A model generated the notes under the pieces. That model was not told the DNA's origin and did no database searches. It saw only the letters and a program-made list of their open reading frames with translations. Shown piece by piece: positions 6,533 through 14,928 of a stretch of 23,329 nt of DNA. The position numbers were made by a program, and so were the translations under genes. The first letter of the stretch is position 1. Each line of letters opens with the position of its first letter. Origin of the DNA: Desulfurivibrio alkaliphilus (GTDB lineage: Bacteria > Desulfobacterota > Desulfobulbia > Desulfobulbales > Desulfurivibrionaceae); the NCBI GenBank assembly GCA_011048585.1, contig DSDS01000130.1, positions 1-23,329 on the forward strand. Direction: 5' to 3'.

Positions 6533-8341
6533 TTAGGGATGAAAGTGGGCATGGATGGCGGCGGCCAGTTCGGGGCCGACCCCGGGCACGGCCGCCAGCT
6601 GGGCCGGGGTGGCGGCGGCTATCCCCGCCAGGCTGCCCAGAGTTTTGAGCAAAACCTGTTTGCGGGCCGGCCCTATTCCGGGAATCCGGTCAAGGTCGGA
6701 GAGCAGTTGCCGTTGGCCGCGCAATCCACGATGGAAGGTGATGCCGTAGCGATGGGCTTCGTCACGCATCCGCATGAACAGCAGCAATATTGGCGAGTGG
6801 GCCGGCAGGTTGAGGGGATTTTTACGGCCGGGGATAAAGATTCGCTCACCAGTTCCTCCGCGATCCTTGGCAATGGAGGCCAGGGCGGGCAGATCTTCAG
6901 CCAGGCCCAATTCGCCGGTGACCGCCTGGGCCACTCCCAGTTGCCCCCTGCCGCCATCAAGCAGCAGCAGATCGGGCAGGGTCCCCTCCTCCCGGCTCCG
7001 GCTCAGGTGGCGAATAAGCACCTCACGCATCATGGCATAATCGTCGGGGGTATCCGTACCCCGAATCTTAAAGCGGCGATATCGGGCGCTCTCCTTCTCC
7101 CCGGCCTTGAAGGAGACCAGCGACCCCACCGCCTCCCGGCCGCCCAGGTTGGAGATGTCAAGGCACTCAATCCGCTGGGGCGGTCGGTCCAGACCAAGGG
7201 CGGCGGCAATCATCCCGGCCAGCCGCTCATCCTGCCGTTGACTGCGGCCCTGCTCGGCCAGGATTTGAGCGGCATTGTCCCCGGCCAGGGCCACCAGAGC
7301 TCTTTTGTCCCCCCGCTCAGGCACCGGCAGTCGCACCGGGCCGCCCCGTTTTTCGCTCAACCATTCGGCCAGGGCCGTGACGCCGTCGGGAACAAGGGGC
7401 AGCAGGATAGTGGGGGGGATTTGGCGCCCGACCGGGTCGTAGAAACGACGGAGCAGCTCGGCCAGCACCTCGGCATCATCGCCCAGGGGTTGATCGAGAA
7501 AAAACTCCCGTTTATCGACCAGGGCCCCCTCCCGAATCAACAGCAAAGCCGCCGCCACCCTCCCCTCCCGGCGAACAAAGCCAAAAACATCCCGGTCGGC
7601 CGCTTCCCGGCTCAAAACCACCTGTTTCTCCAGGGTCTGGCCCAAGGCTCGAATCTGATCCCTCAGGGCGGCGGCCTCCTCGAAGCGAAGATCCGCGGCC
7701 GCCGCCCGCATGTTGCCCTCCAACTCGCGGATCAAATCCCGCTTGCGTCCATCGAGAATGGCCAGCACCCGGTTGACCCGCTCCCGGTATTGCTCCGGGG
7801 TGATGGCCCCGATGCAGGGAGCGGGACAGCGCCCCATCTGATGGTTCAAGCAGGCCCGCTGACCGGGACGGAATTTTTTACTTTTGCAGCGCCGGAGAGG
7901 GAAAAGAGCGTTGAGCAGGCGAATGGTTTCCCACATCGCCGCGGGGGAGGCGTAGGGCCCGAAGTAGCGGGCCCCGTCCCGGCTGATCCGCCGGGTCATC
8001 AACAGACGGGGCCACTCTTCGTTGACCGTGACCTTGATCGAGGGGTAGTTCTTGTCATCCCGCAAGATCACGTTGTAGCGAGGCCGATACTGCTTGATCA
8101 GGCCCGCCTCCAGGATCAGGGCCTCCTTTTCGGTGCGGGTGAGCATGGTGTCCACCGCCGCCACCCTGGCCAGCATCGCCGCGGTCTTGCCAGCCCCGGC
8201 CCGATCGATCCGGGTGTAGGAGGAGAGCCGCTTACGCAGGCTGACCGCCTTGCCGACATAGAGGACCTCGCCGGCGGCATCCCGCATCAGGTAAACCCCC
8301 GGGCCATCGGCCGCGCCCTTGATCAGTTCCGCCTTGAACAT
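6533..8341 (-). CDS. uvrC: Excinuclease ABC subunit UvrC
   Basis: Nuclease of nucleotide excision repair, making the 3' and 5' cuts around a lesion marked by UvrA/UvrB. The 602-aa product has the GIY-YIG domain (GVYLMRD at 15-21, LYVGKA at 27-32) and four cysteines at 152, 164, 172 and 176 matching the UvrC [4Fe-4S] site. It also has the UvrB-interacting UVR region, the RNase H-like nuclease core (ECLDISN, then DGGRGQLG) and a C-terminal double helix-hairpin-helix (IPGIGPARK, VPGVGPELA). ATG at 8341 is chosen because MFKAELIKG fits the family N-terminus. A TTG at 8365 would overlap the V4R gene by 17 bases and lacks a ribosome site. The ATG lies 7 bp after the V4R stop, with GGGAG almost touching it, so translation is probably coupled. 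Confidence 0.96.
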   Translation of the reverse strand: MFKAELIKGAADGPGVYLMRDAAGEVLYVGKAVSLRKRLSSYTRIDRAGAGKTAAMLARVAAVDTMLTRTEKEALILEAGLIKQYRPRYNVILRDDKNYPSIKVTVNEEWPRLLMTRRISRDGARYFGPYASPAAMWETIRLLNALFPLRRCKSKKFRPGQRACLNHQMGRCPAPCIGAITPEQYRERVNRVLAILDGRKRDLIRELEGNMRAAAADLRFEEAAALRDQIRALGQTLEKQVVLSREAADRDVFGFVRREGRVAAALLLIREGALVDKREFFLDQPLGDDAEVLAELLRRFYDPVGRQIPPTILLPLVPDGVTALAEWLSEKRGGPVRLPVPERGDKRALVALAGDNAAQILAEQGRSQRQDERLAGMIAAALGLDRPPQRIECLDISNLGGREAVGSLVSFKAGEKESARYRRFKIRGTDTPDDYAMMREVLIRHLSRSREEGTLPDLLLLDGGRGQLGVAQAVTGELGLAEDLPALASIAKDRGGTGERIFIPGRKNPLNLPAHSPILLLFMRMRDEAHRYGITFHRGLRGQRQLLSDLDRIPGIGPARKQVLLKTLGSLAGIAAATPAQLAAVPGVGPELAAAIHAHFHP

Positions 8342-8348
8342 CTCCCGC

Positions 8349-8870
8349 TTAGATGGTGACCTCAAACCGGCAGACCCGGTCGCCGGTACACCAGCAATCG
8401 GTTTCCCGCACCTGGCATTTTTGCCCCAGGTGGACGGAAAAAAGCCCGGCGATCAACCCTTCGTCAAAGGTGCAGACCGATTCATGGGTAATGGGCAGAC
8501 CGGAACAGTCGAGATCCTCGGAGATGGTCAGCACAAAAAAACCGGCGGCCTGATCGACCCGCTCCACCCGCAACAGGCCGATCTCCAGCTTCTCCAGCAA
8601 CTCGGCCAGTTCACCGATAAACCGATCGAAGCCGGTGGCCTGGGTCAGATACTGGTCATGAAGCGCCCGACCCGCCTGCAGGCCGGCTTGGTAAAAGATG
8701 CGATTGGCAACCTCCGCGCCAAACTCCCTGATCAGGAGATCCCGCAGAGAAAACTGCATCATCCGGTAGGCCAGCACACTGGTTCGGTTACCGAAGGTCG
8801 GCCTGCCCCAGGCGATATCGCCCAGGTGAGACCATTTGAATTGCAGTGCCTGTCGCTGCTCTTCAGTCAT
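8349..8870 (-). CDS. V4R (4-vinyl reductase) domain protein
   Basis: A soluble 173-aa protein that is essentially one V4R domain, a small-ligand-binding fold found in bacteriochlorophyll enzymes and in several bacterial sensors. The C-terminal pattern ETDCWCTGDRVCRFEV gives the family's conserved CxxG...CxF element, with one extra cysteine; more cysteines lie just upstream. There is no DNA-binding or kinase domain, so it is more likely a sensor subunit, chaperone or small-molecule/metal carrier than a regulator by itself. The ATG at 8870 is chosen because GGAG lies about 9 bases upstream and ATGACTGA overlaps the stop of the preceding gene by 8 bases; ATG at 8876 is possible. It sits between an unrecognised CxxC protein and uvrC. 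The real ligand is unknown. Confidence 0.8.
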   Translation of the reverse strand: MTEEQRQALQFKWSHLGDIAWGRPTFGNRTSVLAYRMMQFSLRDLLIREFGAEVANRIFYQAGLQAGRALHDQYLTQATGFDRFIGELAELLEKLEIGLLRVERVDQAAGFFVLTISEDLDCSGLPITHESVCTFDEGLIAGLFSVHLGQKCQVRETDCWCTGDRVCRFEVTI

Positions 8871-9429
8871 GGCCATCTTCTCCATCGTAAAGGTTGGGGG
8901 CAACGCAAAGCGCCAGCCAGCGCCCGGGGGCGGGCGGATTCTCAACACCCAGCGCGACCAGAAACCAGCGCAACTCCTCCGGGGTGCAGTTCAGGGAAGG
9001 AGGCCGAAGCCCGGCCATGGTTTCCCGGACCTCGTTTTCCAGAAAACTCACCAGGGCCGCGGCAATCTCCCGGCGCAGCTCCCCGGCCGGTTCAAGTCGG
9101 CAGCGGCGGCAGAATTTACCCAGCCGCTGCCAGTTCCAGATGGCCCGTCGCACCCCCCGATAAATGGCGAGATCACGATTGGCGGGAGTAAGATCGCGCA
9201 GGATGATCTCTCGGTAGCGGGCCATCACCCCAGCTTGCAAGGCAGCCAACTCCTCCCGGCTCAAGCCGGCCAGGCCTGGCCCCTCGGGATCCTCGCTTAG
9301 GTGGTAGAGGGAGTTGTGATAGGCAATTTCGGGAATCTCCCCGGAATTGCGAACTATCAACTCCTCATCGGCGATCAGGGCCCGACGGTCCACGCCTGGA
9401 TCAGGGATGATGCTGGTGCTGCTGTTCAC
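8863..9429 (-). CDS. Unrecognised 188-aa protein with a CxxC motif
   Basis: I do not recognise this family. The product looks soluble, without signal peptide or membrane segment, and is mainly helical: a charged helix-rich core from about residue 55 to 160 contains YRGVRRAIWNWQRL followed by FCRRC (CxxC). Two further cysteines lie near the C-terminus. The suggested start is a GTG at 9429 with GGAGG four bases upstream, overlapping the NosL-like gene by 29 bases. A GTG at 9393 just after that gene's stop is an alternative. The end overlaps the V4R gene. Tight overlap on both sides argues for one functional unit with the NosL-like and V4R proteins. A metal or redox role is only suggested by the cysteines and neighbours. 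Confidence 0.7.
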   Translation of the reverse strand: MNSSTSIIPDPGVDRRALIADEELIVRNSGEIPEIAYHNSLYHLSEDPEGPGLAGLSREELAALQAGVMARYREIILRDLTPANRDLAIYRGVRRAIWNWQRLGKFCRRCRLEPAGELRREIAAALVSFLENEVRETMAGLRPPSLNCTPEELRWFLVALGVENPPAPGRWLALCVAPNLYDGEDGHD

Positions 9430-10093
9430 TCATCCTCCGCCGTTCGGCCCGGCGCCAGCGAATCATGATGGTATCTTCGGCCCTGTCCAGATAGGCCCGG
9501 CGCAGGGCAGCCTCGATATCCCCCAGTTCGCCACCCCGCCGCCGCCTAACCTCCTCGGCCCGGTCCTGGGAAGCGAAAGCCATCTTGCTGACCCGGCTCA
9601 TGGTGCCCGGCAGGTCGGAACCGATCAGGTAAACCGCCTCCTCAACCTCCGTCAGGGGCTTGATCTCGGCCTCGGCTCCGAAATCGGCGGCGTAGATCGC
9701 CATGGGACCCCGGTCGATATTCAGGGCCCGGCTCAGGGCGGCGCAGCCCAGAGAACAGGTGGCATCCACCAGTTGATCTTCATAATGGATCAGATGGCGG
9801 CTGTGATGCCAGCGGCGGCGATCCATCCCGCAATAGGGGCAGCTGGGGTATTTTTCCAATTCATTGATCAACGGCTCGGGGTCGGGCTTGGTTTTGGGAA
9901 TAAACTGCAGCGGCGTGCCGTCGGTGGAGCCGCCGCATGAGCAGGAGGGGGATTTTGCCCCGGCGGTTTGGCCGCCCTGGCAGGGGCGGGCCTCCACCGA
10001 AGCCCCGCCAAGCAGGGCCGCCCCGGCCAGGGCGCCCGCTCCCATGATTTTAAGGATCCGTCGTCTGTCCACGGAGGCCGCTGTTTCTTTCAT
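9401..10093 (-). CDS. NosL-like Tat-exported metal-binding protein
   Basis: A 230-aa protein with a twin-arginine-type N-terminus (DRRRILK at 9-15, then a Gly/Ala-rich hydrophobic stretch to about 31), so probably exported folded. The mature part has a Cys-rich segment (CSC at 51-53). A NosL-like core follows: CPYCGM (Cys85, Cys88, Met90), a His-rich stretch (His96, 97, 100, 103), and TCSLGC (Cys113, Cys117). NosL is a Cu(I) protein of nitrous oxide reductase maturation. Here no nosZ, nosD or nosF is nearby, so the metal client is likely different. NosL is normally a lipoprotein, while this one has a Tat signal and no lipobox. The C-terminus is also His-rich (QHQHHP). ATG with GAGGAG five bases upstream is clear. 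It is first in a run with a CxxC protein, a V4R protein and uvrC. Confidence 0.75.
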   Translation of the reverse strand: MKETAASVDRRRILKIMGAGALAGAALLGGASVEARPCQGGQTAGAKSPSCSCGGSTDGTPLQFIPKTKPDPEPLINELEKYPSCPYCGMDRRRWHHSRHLIHYEDQLVDATCSLGCAALSRALNIDRGPMAIYAADFGAEAEIKPLTEVEEAVYLIGSDLPGTMSRVSKMAFASQDRAEEVRRRRGGELGDIEAALRRAYLDRAEDTIMIRWRRAERRRMSEQQHQHHP

Positions 10094-10142
10094 TCACTCT
10101 CCTCTCAGGTTCGGTTGTTGTCGAAACTCCCGGCCAAACGCT

Positions 10143-10765
10143 TCAATTTTCGGCGATAACATCGGTGGCCTGGCCGGCCAGCCATTTGATCAGCTTATTA
10201 AGCCTGCGCTCCACATCACGCTCCATGGTGCCGGGATGGAAGGTATCCTCCGCCTCCAACCGGACAATCCGGCCAAACAGGCCGCTGATCAATGAAGTAT
10301 CACTCTCCAGCCCATTGGGATCCAGGAGTTTCAGCTCCACCTCGCAAACCTTGAACAGGCCGATGGCCGGATCGAACTGCACGCCGGAGATGGCTGCCCC
10401 GGTTCGGCTCAAATCAAGGATTGGCCGGAAAGAGCCTTTTTGCCCACCGCCAGGCTGGCCACGTGGGCCGGCATGGCGTAACGCTTTTCCCGGCGGCGGT
10501 TGAGGATGTTGATCGAGGCCCGGATCTTGGTCTCCAGTTCATTGACCGAGAAAGGCTTGACGATGTACTGAGTGACCCCCAGCTGGATGGCCATGATAAT
10601 GGCATCGCGGCCGGCGTTGGTGGTCATCATAATAAAGGGGTCGCCGCCAGCTTGGCATCGTTGCGCACCTGATAGAGCAGCTCCTCGCCGTTTATGTTGG
10701 GCATGTTCCAGTCGGAGATGATGATATCGATCTCCTCCTCCTGTTTAGAAAAAAAACAATGCTCA
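10143..10765 (-). pseudogene. Broken response regulator-PilZ gene
   Basis: Three pieces in different frames add up to one receiver-PilZ protein. Piece 1 (about 10765 to 10630) reads EEEIDIIISDWNMPNINGEE, with the phospho-acceptor Asp. Piece 2 (10630-10409) continues MMTTNAGRDAIIMAIQLGV, then the KPF box, a linker, and RREKRY, the PilZ c-di-GMP RxxxR. Piece 3 (10412-10143) starts DLSRTGAAI, the PilZ [D/N]xSxxG. A missing base in the T-run at 10634-10636 and another near 10415-10420 explain the shifts. The first half of the receiver (the acidic pair) is absent: upstream codons hit a stop and show no resemblance. Sequencing error could explain single shifts but not the missing N-terminus. Its 3' end lies 49 bp before the NosL-like gene, so it may once have led that transcript. 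Confidence 0.85.
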
Positions 10766-10864
10766 GCTTGCCGAAAGAAAACCCATCGGTCAAGTTAATA
10801 TCGTACCGCAAACGTATCGGCTCCGCCCGAAAACAGTAAAAAAATATATCCAAGCAAATGGCGT

Positions 10865-10893
10865 TTGACTATAATGCTTTCTTGATATATTCA
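10865..10893 (+). promoter_or_regulatory. Candidate promoter of the haem-sensor kinase operon
   Basis: TTGACT (10865-10870), 17 bases, TATTCA (10888-10893) is a fair sigma-70 match, about 50 bases before the start codon at 10943. An overlapping perfect TATAAT (10870-10875) has no -35 partner. The 10770-10942 stretch is otherwise AT-rich non-coding DNA between the broken regulator and the kinase. Confidence 0.35.
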
Positions 10894-10942
10894 ACAGTTG
10901 CCGGAAGAGCTTCCCGCAGCCCAACCCGGAGAGCCTTGATTT

Positions 10943-13210
10943 ATGAAGGACAAAACCGACCCGCAGGAGCTGGGCTTCCTTCTGGCCGCTCTCTTCTGGA
11001 CTTTGGCAATCGCCATCCTGGCCACCTGCCAGCAGAGCAGCGACCGCCAGGCCGCCCTGGAAAACGCCAAGATCTCCGCCCGGCAGAGCTTCAACAAGGA
11101 TCTACTGATTCGTCGTTGGGCCAGCGAACAGGGCGGGGTTTACGTCCCGATAACTCCCGCCACTCCGCCCAATCCCCATCTGTCCCACCTGCCCGAACGG
11201 GATATCACAACCCCCTCGGGCCGACCCCTGACCCTGCTGAATCCCGCCTATATCATCAGGCAAATCCACCAATTCGGCCGCGACTCGGGCGATCATGGTT
11301 ATGGCCACATTACCAGCCTGAAACCGCTCAGGCCAGAAAATGCCCCCGATAACTGGGAAAGGTCGGCCCTGGAAAAGTTAGCCGCCGGCGAACCGGAATG
11401 GTCGAACCTGGAATGGCTCGCGGGGGCAATCTATCTGCGCCTGATGCAACCCCTGGTCCTGGAACCGGCCTGCCTTCAGTGCCATCCGGAGCAGCCGGTG
11501 GGTTCAATTCGGGGTGGGATCAGCGTGTCGATTCCCTGGGCCCAGTTCCAGGAGACTATTACGCGAAAACGGACCCTGCTCTGGCTGGGCCATGGGGCCC
11601 TCTGGCTGCTGGGGCTGGGGGGGCTGGGTTTTGCCCGCCACCATCTCCGGCGCCATTTTTTCAAAGTCCGGCAAGGCGAACAGCGTCTGCGCCAAAGTGA
11701 AGAGAGATTCCGCCTGCTGGCCGAAGGAACCCAGGCGATACCCTGGGAGTTGGACCTTGGCACCAACCGCTGGACCTACATCGCCCCCCAGGTCGGCAAG
11801 ATTCTGGGCTATCCCCCGGAGGAGTGGCGTGATCTCGGGTTCTGGGAGGAGCGTATCCATCCGGATGACCGCCAGCGGGTCCTTGAACATTGCCGGCACT
11901 GTCGAGAAGAGGGCCAGGACCAGCAGTTCGAATACCGTTTTCTGAAAAAGGACGGCAACTTCGCCTGGCTGAAAACTCTGGCCACGGTTAGGATGGAGCA
12001 GGGCCGGCCGGTTCGGGTCCGGGGGGTGATGCTTGACCTGACCGAACGCCACATCATGGAAGAGAAGCTTCGCCAGGCCGCCAAAATGGAGGCGGTCGGC
12101 ACCTTGGCGGCAGGAGTTGCCCACGACTTCAACAACATACTAACCTCGCTGATCAGCTTTGCCACCTTGGTCAAACGCCGGCACCTGGATGATGAAATCA
12201 GCCAGGACTATCTCCAGGAGATGCTTGACGGGGCCAACCGGGCGGCGGAGCTTACCCGCAGCTTACTGGCCTACAGCCGCAAACTGGAAGTCAAACTCAA
12301 GCCGGAAGATCTCAACGATATCGTCGAAAAAAACCGCAAGCTGCTCCGCAGGTTGATCCGCGAAAATATCGAGATCGCAACCGAGTTGACCGAGAGCGAA
12401 CTGCCGGTACTGGCGGATCGGGCCCTAATCGAGCAGGTGTTGCTGAACCTGGCCGGCAACGCCCAGGACGCCATGCCCGTGGGCGGCAGCCTGACCATCG
12501 GCACCGGTCGCATCGACTCCCTGAACCGGGACAACAAGGCGGTACCGCCCGCCATTCCCCTACCCTGTGCCATTTTGACCGTGGCCGACACCGGGGTCGG
12601 GATCGACCCGGGTAGACTGGAGCGGATCTTCGACCCCTTCTTCACCACCAAGGCGGTGGGCCAAGGCACCGGCCTGGGCCTGGCTCAGGTGTACGGGATT
12701 GTGCTGCAGCACGACGGAGTGATCAACGTGGACAGCGAGCCCGATGGCGGCAGCGTGTTCACCATCTTTCTTCCCCTCCACACCGGCGGGCCCACGGTAA
12801 GCGATCGGCCGGAAATAGTTGAAAACGCCCCGGTGGCCGACAGCCCGCTGAATATCCTGCTGGTGGAGGATGAACCCCAGGTGAGAAAAGTTCTGGAACG
12901 GCTGCTGACCAGCCGGGGCCACCGGGTCCTGGAGGCCGCCCAGGGCCTGGAGGCCCTGCAGATCATGCGGCGGCAACCCGAAAACATCGACCTGGTGGTC
13001 ATGGATGTGATCATGCCGGGGATGAACGGCCGGGAGACCTTCCGGGAGATGCGAACCATCCGTGCTGATATCAAAGTGCTGTTTATAAGCGGTTATCCCG
13101 GCGATGTCATCACCATCCAGGATATCCGGGATGAAAAACTCGACCTTTTGGCCAAACCCCTGGTCCCCCGGGAACTGATCGAAAAAATCAAAGCGCTAAC
13201 CAACAAGTGA
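10943..13210 (+). CDS. Hybrid sensor kinase with periplasmic c-type haem (DUF3365/Tll0287-like) domain
   Basis: A membrane histidine kinase of 755 aa. A transmembrane helix at about 11-29 and another at 211-233 enclose a periplasmic domain (30-210) ending in CLQCH (177-181), a c-type haem motif followed by GSIRGGISVSIP. That is the layout of DUF3365/Tll0287-like haem-binding sensors. Cytoplasmic order is: PAS (about 254-370), HisKA with His394 in HDFNN, HATPase (DTGVGID, GTGLGLA) and a receiver with Asp688 in VVMDVIMPG. It probably senses redox state or a gas/small ligand at the haem and ends in a phosphorelay. GGAGAG stands 9 bases before the ATG. It overlaps the next kinase gene by 1 base; the sigma-54 regulator two genes on is the likely output. 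Confidence 0.9.
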   Translation: MKDKTDPQELGFLLAALFWTLAIAILATCQQSSDRQAALENAKISARQSFNKDLLIRRWASEQGGVYVPITPATPPNPHLSHLPERDITTPSGRPLTLLNPAYIIRQIHQFGRDSGDHGYGHITSLKPLRPENAPDNWERSALEKLAAGEPEWSNLEWLAGAIYLRLMQPLVLEPACLQCHPEQPVGSIRGGISVSIPWAQFQETITRKRTLLWLGHGALWLLGLGGLGFARHHLRRHFFKVRQGEQRLRQSEERFRLLAEGTQAIPWELDLGTNRWTYIAPQVGKILGYPPEEWRDLGFWEERIHPDDRQRVLEHCRHCREEGQDQQFEYRFLKKDGNFAWLKTLATVRMEQGRPVRVRGVMLDLTERHIMEEKLRQAAKMEAVGTLAAGVAHDFNNILTSLISFATLVKRRHLDDEISQDYLQEMLDGANRAAELTRSLLAYSRKLEVKLKPEDLNDIVEKNRKLLRRLIRENIEIATELTESELPVLADRALIEQVLLNLAGNAQDAMPVGGSLTIGTGRIDSLNRDNKAVPPAIPLPCAILTVADTGVGIDPGRLERIFDPFFTTKAVGQGTGLGLAQVYGIVLQHDGVINVDSEPDGGSVFTIFLPLHTGGPTVSDRPEIVENAPVADSPLNILLVEDEPQVRKVLERLLTSRGHRVLEAAQGLEALQIMRRQPENIDLVVMDVIMPGMNGRETFREMRTIRADIKVLFISGYPGDVITIQDIRDEKLDLLAKPLVPRELIEKIKALTNK

Positions 13211-14928
13211 TGATGCTCTCCATCGAACTGATCTTCAACCTGGCCCTGCTGGTGGCCTTAAGCGTCATTTCCGGCTTCATCGCCCAGCGCTGGCCGCAGA
13301 CCAGTCGCCGGGGGCTCCTGTTGCAGGGGGTGCTTTTCGGCAGTGCCGCCATCGTCGGAATGCTCAATCCCCTGGTGCTGGGACCGGGGCTGATCTTTGA
13401 CGGCCGTTCGGTGATGATCAGCCTCTGCGGCCTGTTCTACGGCCCCTGGGCCGCCGGCGTAGCCGCCCTGCTGACCATCGGCGCCCGACTGGAGATGGGG
13501 GGCACCGGGGCGTTCACCGGGGTTATGACCACCATCACCGCCCTGGTGCTCGGGCTGCTGGCCCACCACCGGCTCACCCCCAACCGGCGGAGCTCCCTTG
13601 CCGCCGGCGAGCTCTATCTCTTCGGACTGGTTGTTCATCTGGCCGTGCTGCTGGTAATGCACCTCACTTTCCCCCCCGAGATCGCGGCCACCATCCTCAA
13701 ACGGGTGGGGTTGCCGATTATCCTGCTCTACCCCCTGGCCACCATTCTGGTGGGCAAGATTTTGGTGGACCAGGCGGCCTTAAGGGCCAGTGAGCGGAAC
13801 TACCGGCGGCTGTTTGAGGTTCACGCCGCCGTTAAAATGCTGATCGACCCCGATACCGGAGCGATCGTCAAGGCCAACCACGCCGCCGCCGCCTTCTATG
13901 GCTGGTCCCGGGAACAACTGGGAGAAATGAACATCAAGCAGATCAACACGCTGCCCCCGGAGCAGATTGAAGAGGAGATCAAAAAAGCCAGGGCCAGCAG
14001 CCGGGTTCACTTTGAATTCAAACACCGCCGAGCCGACGGCTCGATCCGCGACGTGGCGGTATTCAGCAGCAAAACCACCATGAGCGGCCGGGAGCTGCTC
14101 CACTCCATCATTATCGATATCACCGAGCAGAAGGAGGCGGAAAGGGAACAGCAGAAGTTGCGGAGCCAACTGCTCCAGGCCCGCCAGATGGAAGCGGTGG
14201 GCCGATTGGCCGGGGGAGTGGCCCACGAGTTCAACAACATGATGACCGTGGTCCTCAGCCGGGCCCAAATGGCCATGGATCACGCCCGGCAAAACCCCCA
14301 GCTGGAGGAGGATCTGAGCGAAATATACAAAGCCGCCGAGCGCTCCGCCGGGCTGACCAGGCAGTTGCTGGCCTTTGCCCGCAAACAGTTGATTATCCCC
14401 CAGGTACTGGACCTCAACACGGCGGTGGAAAACATCAAACAACTGCTGACCAATCTGCTCGGCGAAGGGCTTGAGCTGCAATGGCACCCGGAGCCCAAGC
14501 TGTGGCCCCTCAAACTTGACCCCAGCCAGATTGAACAGCTGCTGCTCAACCTAGTGGAAAATGCCCGGGACGCCATGGGCGAAACCGGATCGGTCAGGAT
14601 CGCCACCGCCAACACCACCCTGCAGCCGGCCGATTGCGCCGAACGCCCCTGGCTGGTGCCCGGCGAATATGTTTTGCTCACCGTCGGCGATAATGGTCGG
14701 GGAATGGATCGGGAAACCCAGTTGAAGATATTCGATCCCTTTTTCACCACCAAGGAGTTCGGCCAGGGGCCCGGTTTGGGTCTGGCCACCGTTTATGGTA
14801 TCGTCAAGCAGAACCGGGGGTTTATCGATTTGGAGAGCGAACCGGACCGGGGCACCACCTTTACCGTCTACCTCCCCCGACACCACGAGGAAGAGCCAGT
14901 AAATGAACGGCAAAGTACTGATCATTGA
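13210..14928 (+). CDS. LytS-type 5TM sensor kinase with PAS
   Basis: A 572-aa histidine kinase. Residues 1-185 are a multi-helix membrane domain of the 5TMR-LYT type (LytS/YhcK sensors), with the conserved N-P-x-x-LGPGLIFDGRS stretch around 53-67. Then come a PAS domain (about 195-305), HisKA with His339 in GGVAHEFNNMM, and HATPase (DNGRGMD, GPGLGLA). It has no receiver of its own. ATG at 13210 shares its A with the TGA of the upstream kinase; GTG 13207 and ATG 13213 are alternatives, and there is no clear ribosome site, so translational coupling is expected. The gene after it encodes a sigma-54 response regulator, the natural phospho-transfer partner. The ligand sensed by the membrane domain is unknown. 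Confidence 0.9.
   Translation: MMLSIELIFNLALLVALSVISGFIAQRWPQTSRRGLLLQGVLFGSAAIVGMLNPLVLGPGLIFDGRSVMISLCGLFYGPWAAGVAALLTIGARLEMGGTGAFTGVMTTITALVLGLLAHHRLTPNRRSSLAAGELYLFGLVVHLAVLLVMHLTFPPEIAATILKRVGLPIILLYPLATILVGKILVDQAALRASERNYRRLFEVHAAVKMLIDPDTGAIVKANHAAAAFYGWSREQLGEMNIKQINTLPPEQIEEEIKKARASSRVHFEFKHRRADGSIRDVAVFSSKTTMSGRELLHSIIIDITEQKEAEREQQKLRSQLLQARQMEAVGRLAGGVAHEFNNMMTVVLSRAQMAMDHARQNPQLEEDLSEIYKAAERSAGLTRQLLAFARKQLIIPQVLDLNTAVENIKQLLTNLLGEGLELQWHPEPKLWPLKLDPSQIEQLLLNLVENARDAMGETGSVRIATANTTLQPADCAERPWLVPGEYVLLTVGDNGRGMDRETQLKIFDPFFTTKEFGQGPGLGLATVYGIVKQNRGFIDLESEPDRGTTFTVYLPRHHEEEPVNERQSTDH

Noticed and set aside
6385..6552. Longer N-terminus for the rhodanese-MBL protein
   Set aside because: The extension runs through the AT-rich gap and the hairpins. 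The ATG at 6384 has a good ribosome site and the rhodanese domain begins right after it.
8342..8365. Upstream TTG start for uvrC
   Set aside because: It would add eight residues overlapping the V4R gene, has no ribosome site, and the ATG at 8341 matches the usual UvrC N-terminus.
9401..10093. Nitrous oxide reduction locus
   Set aside because: Only the NosL-like protein is present; no nosZ, nosD, nosF or nosY is seen, so calling the region a nos cluster is not supported.
10870..10875. Perfect TATAAT before the haem-sensor kinase
   Set aside because: No -35 element lies at the right distance. Kept only as an alternative to the TTGACT/TATTCA pair.
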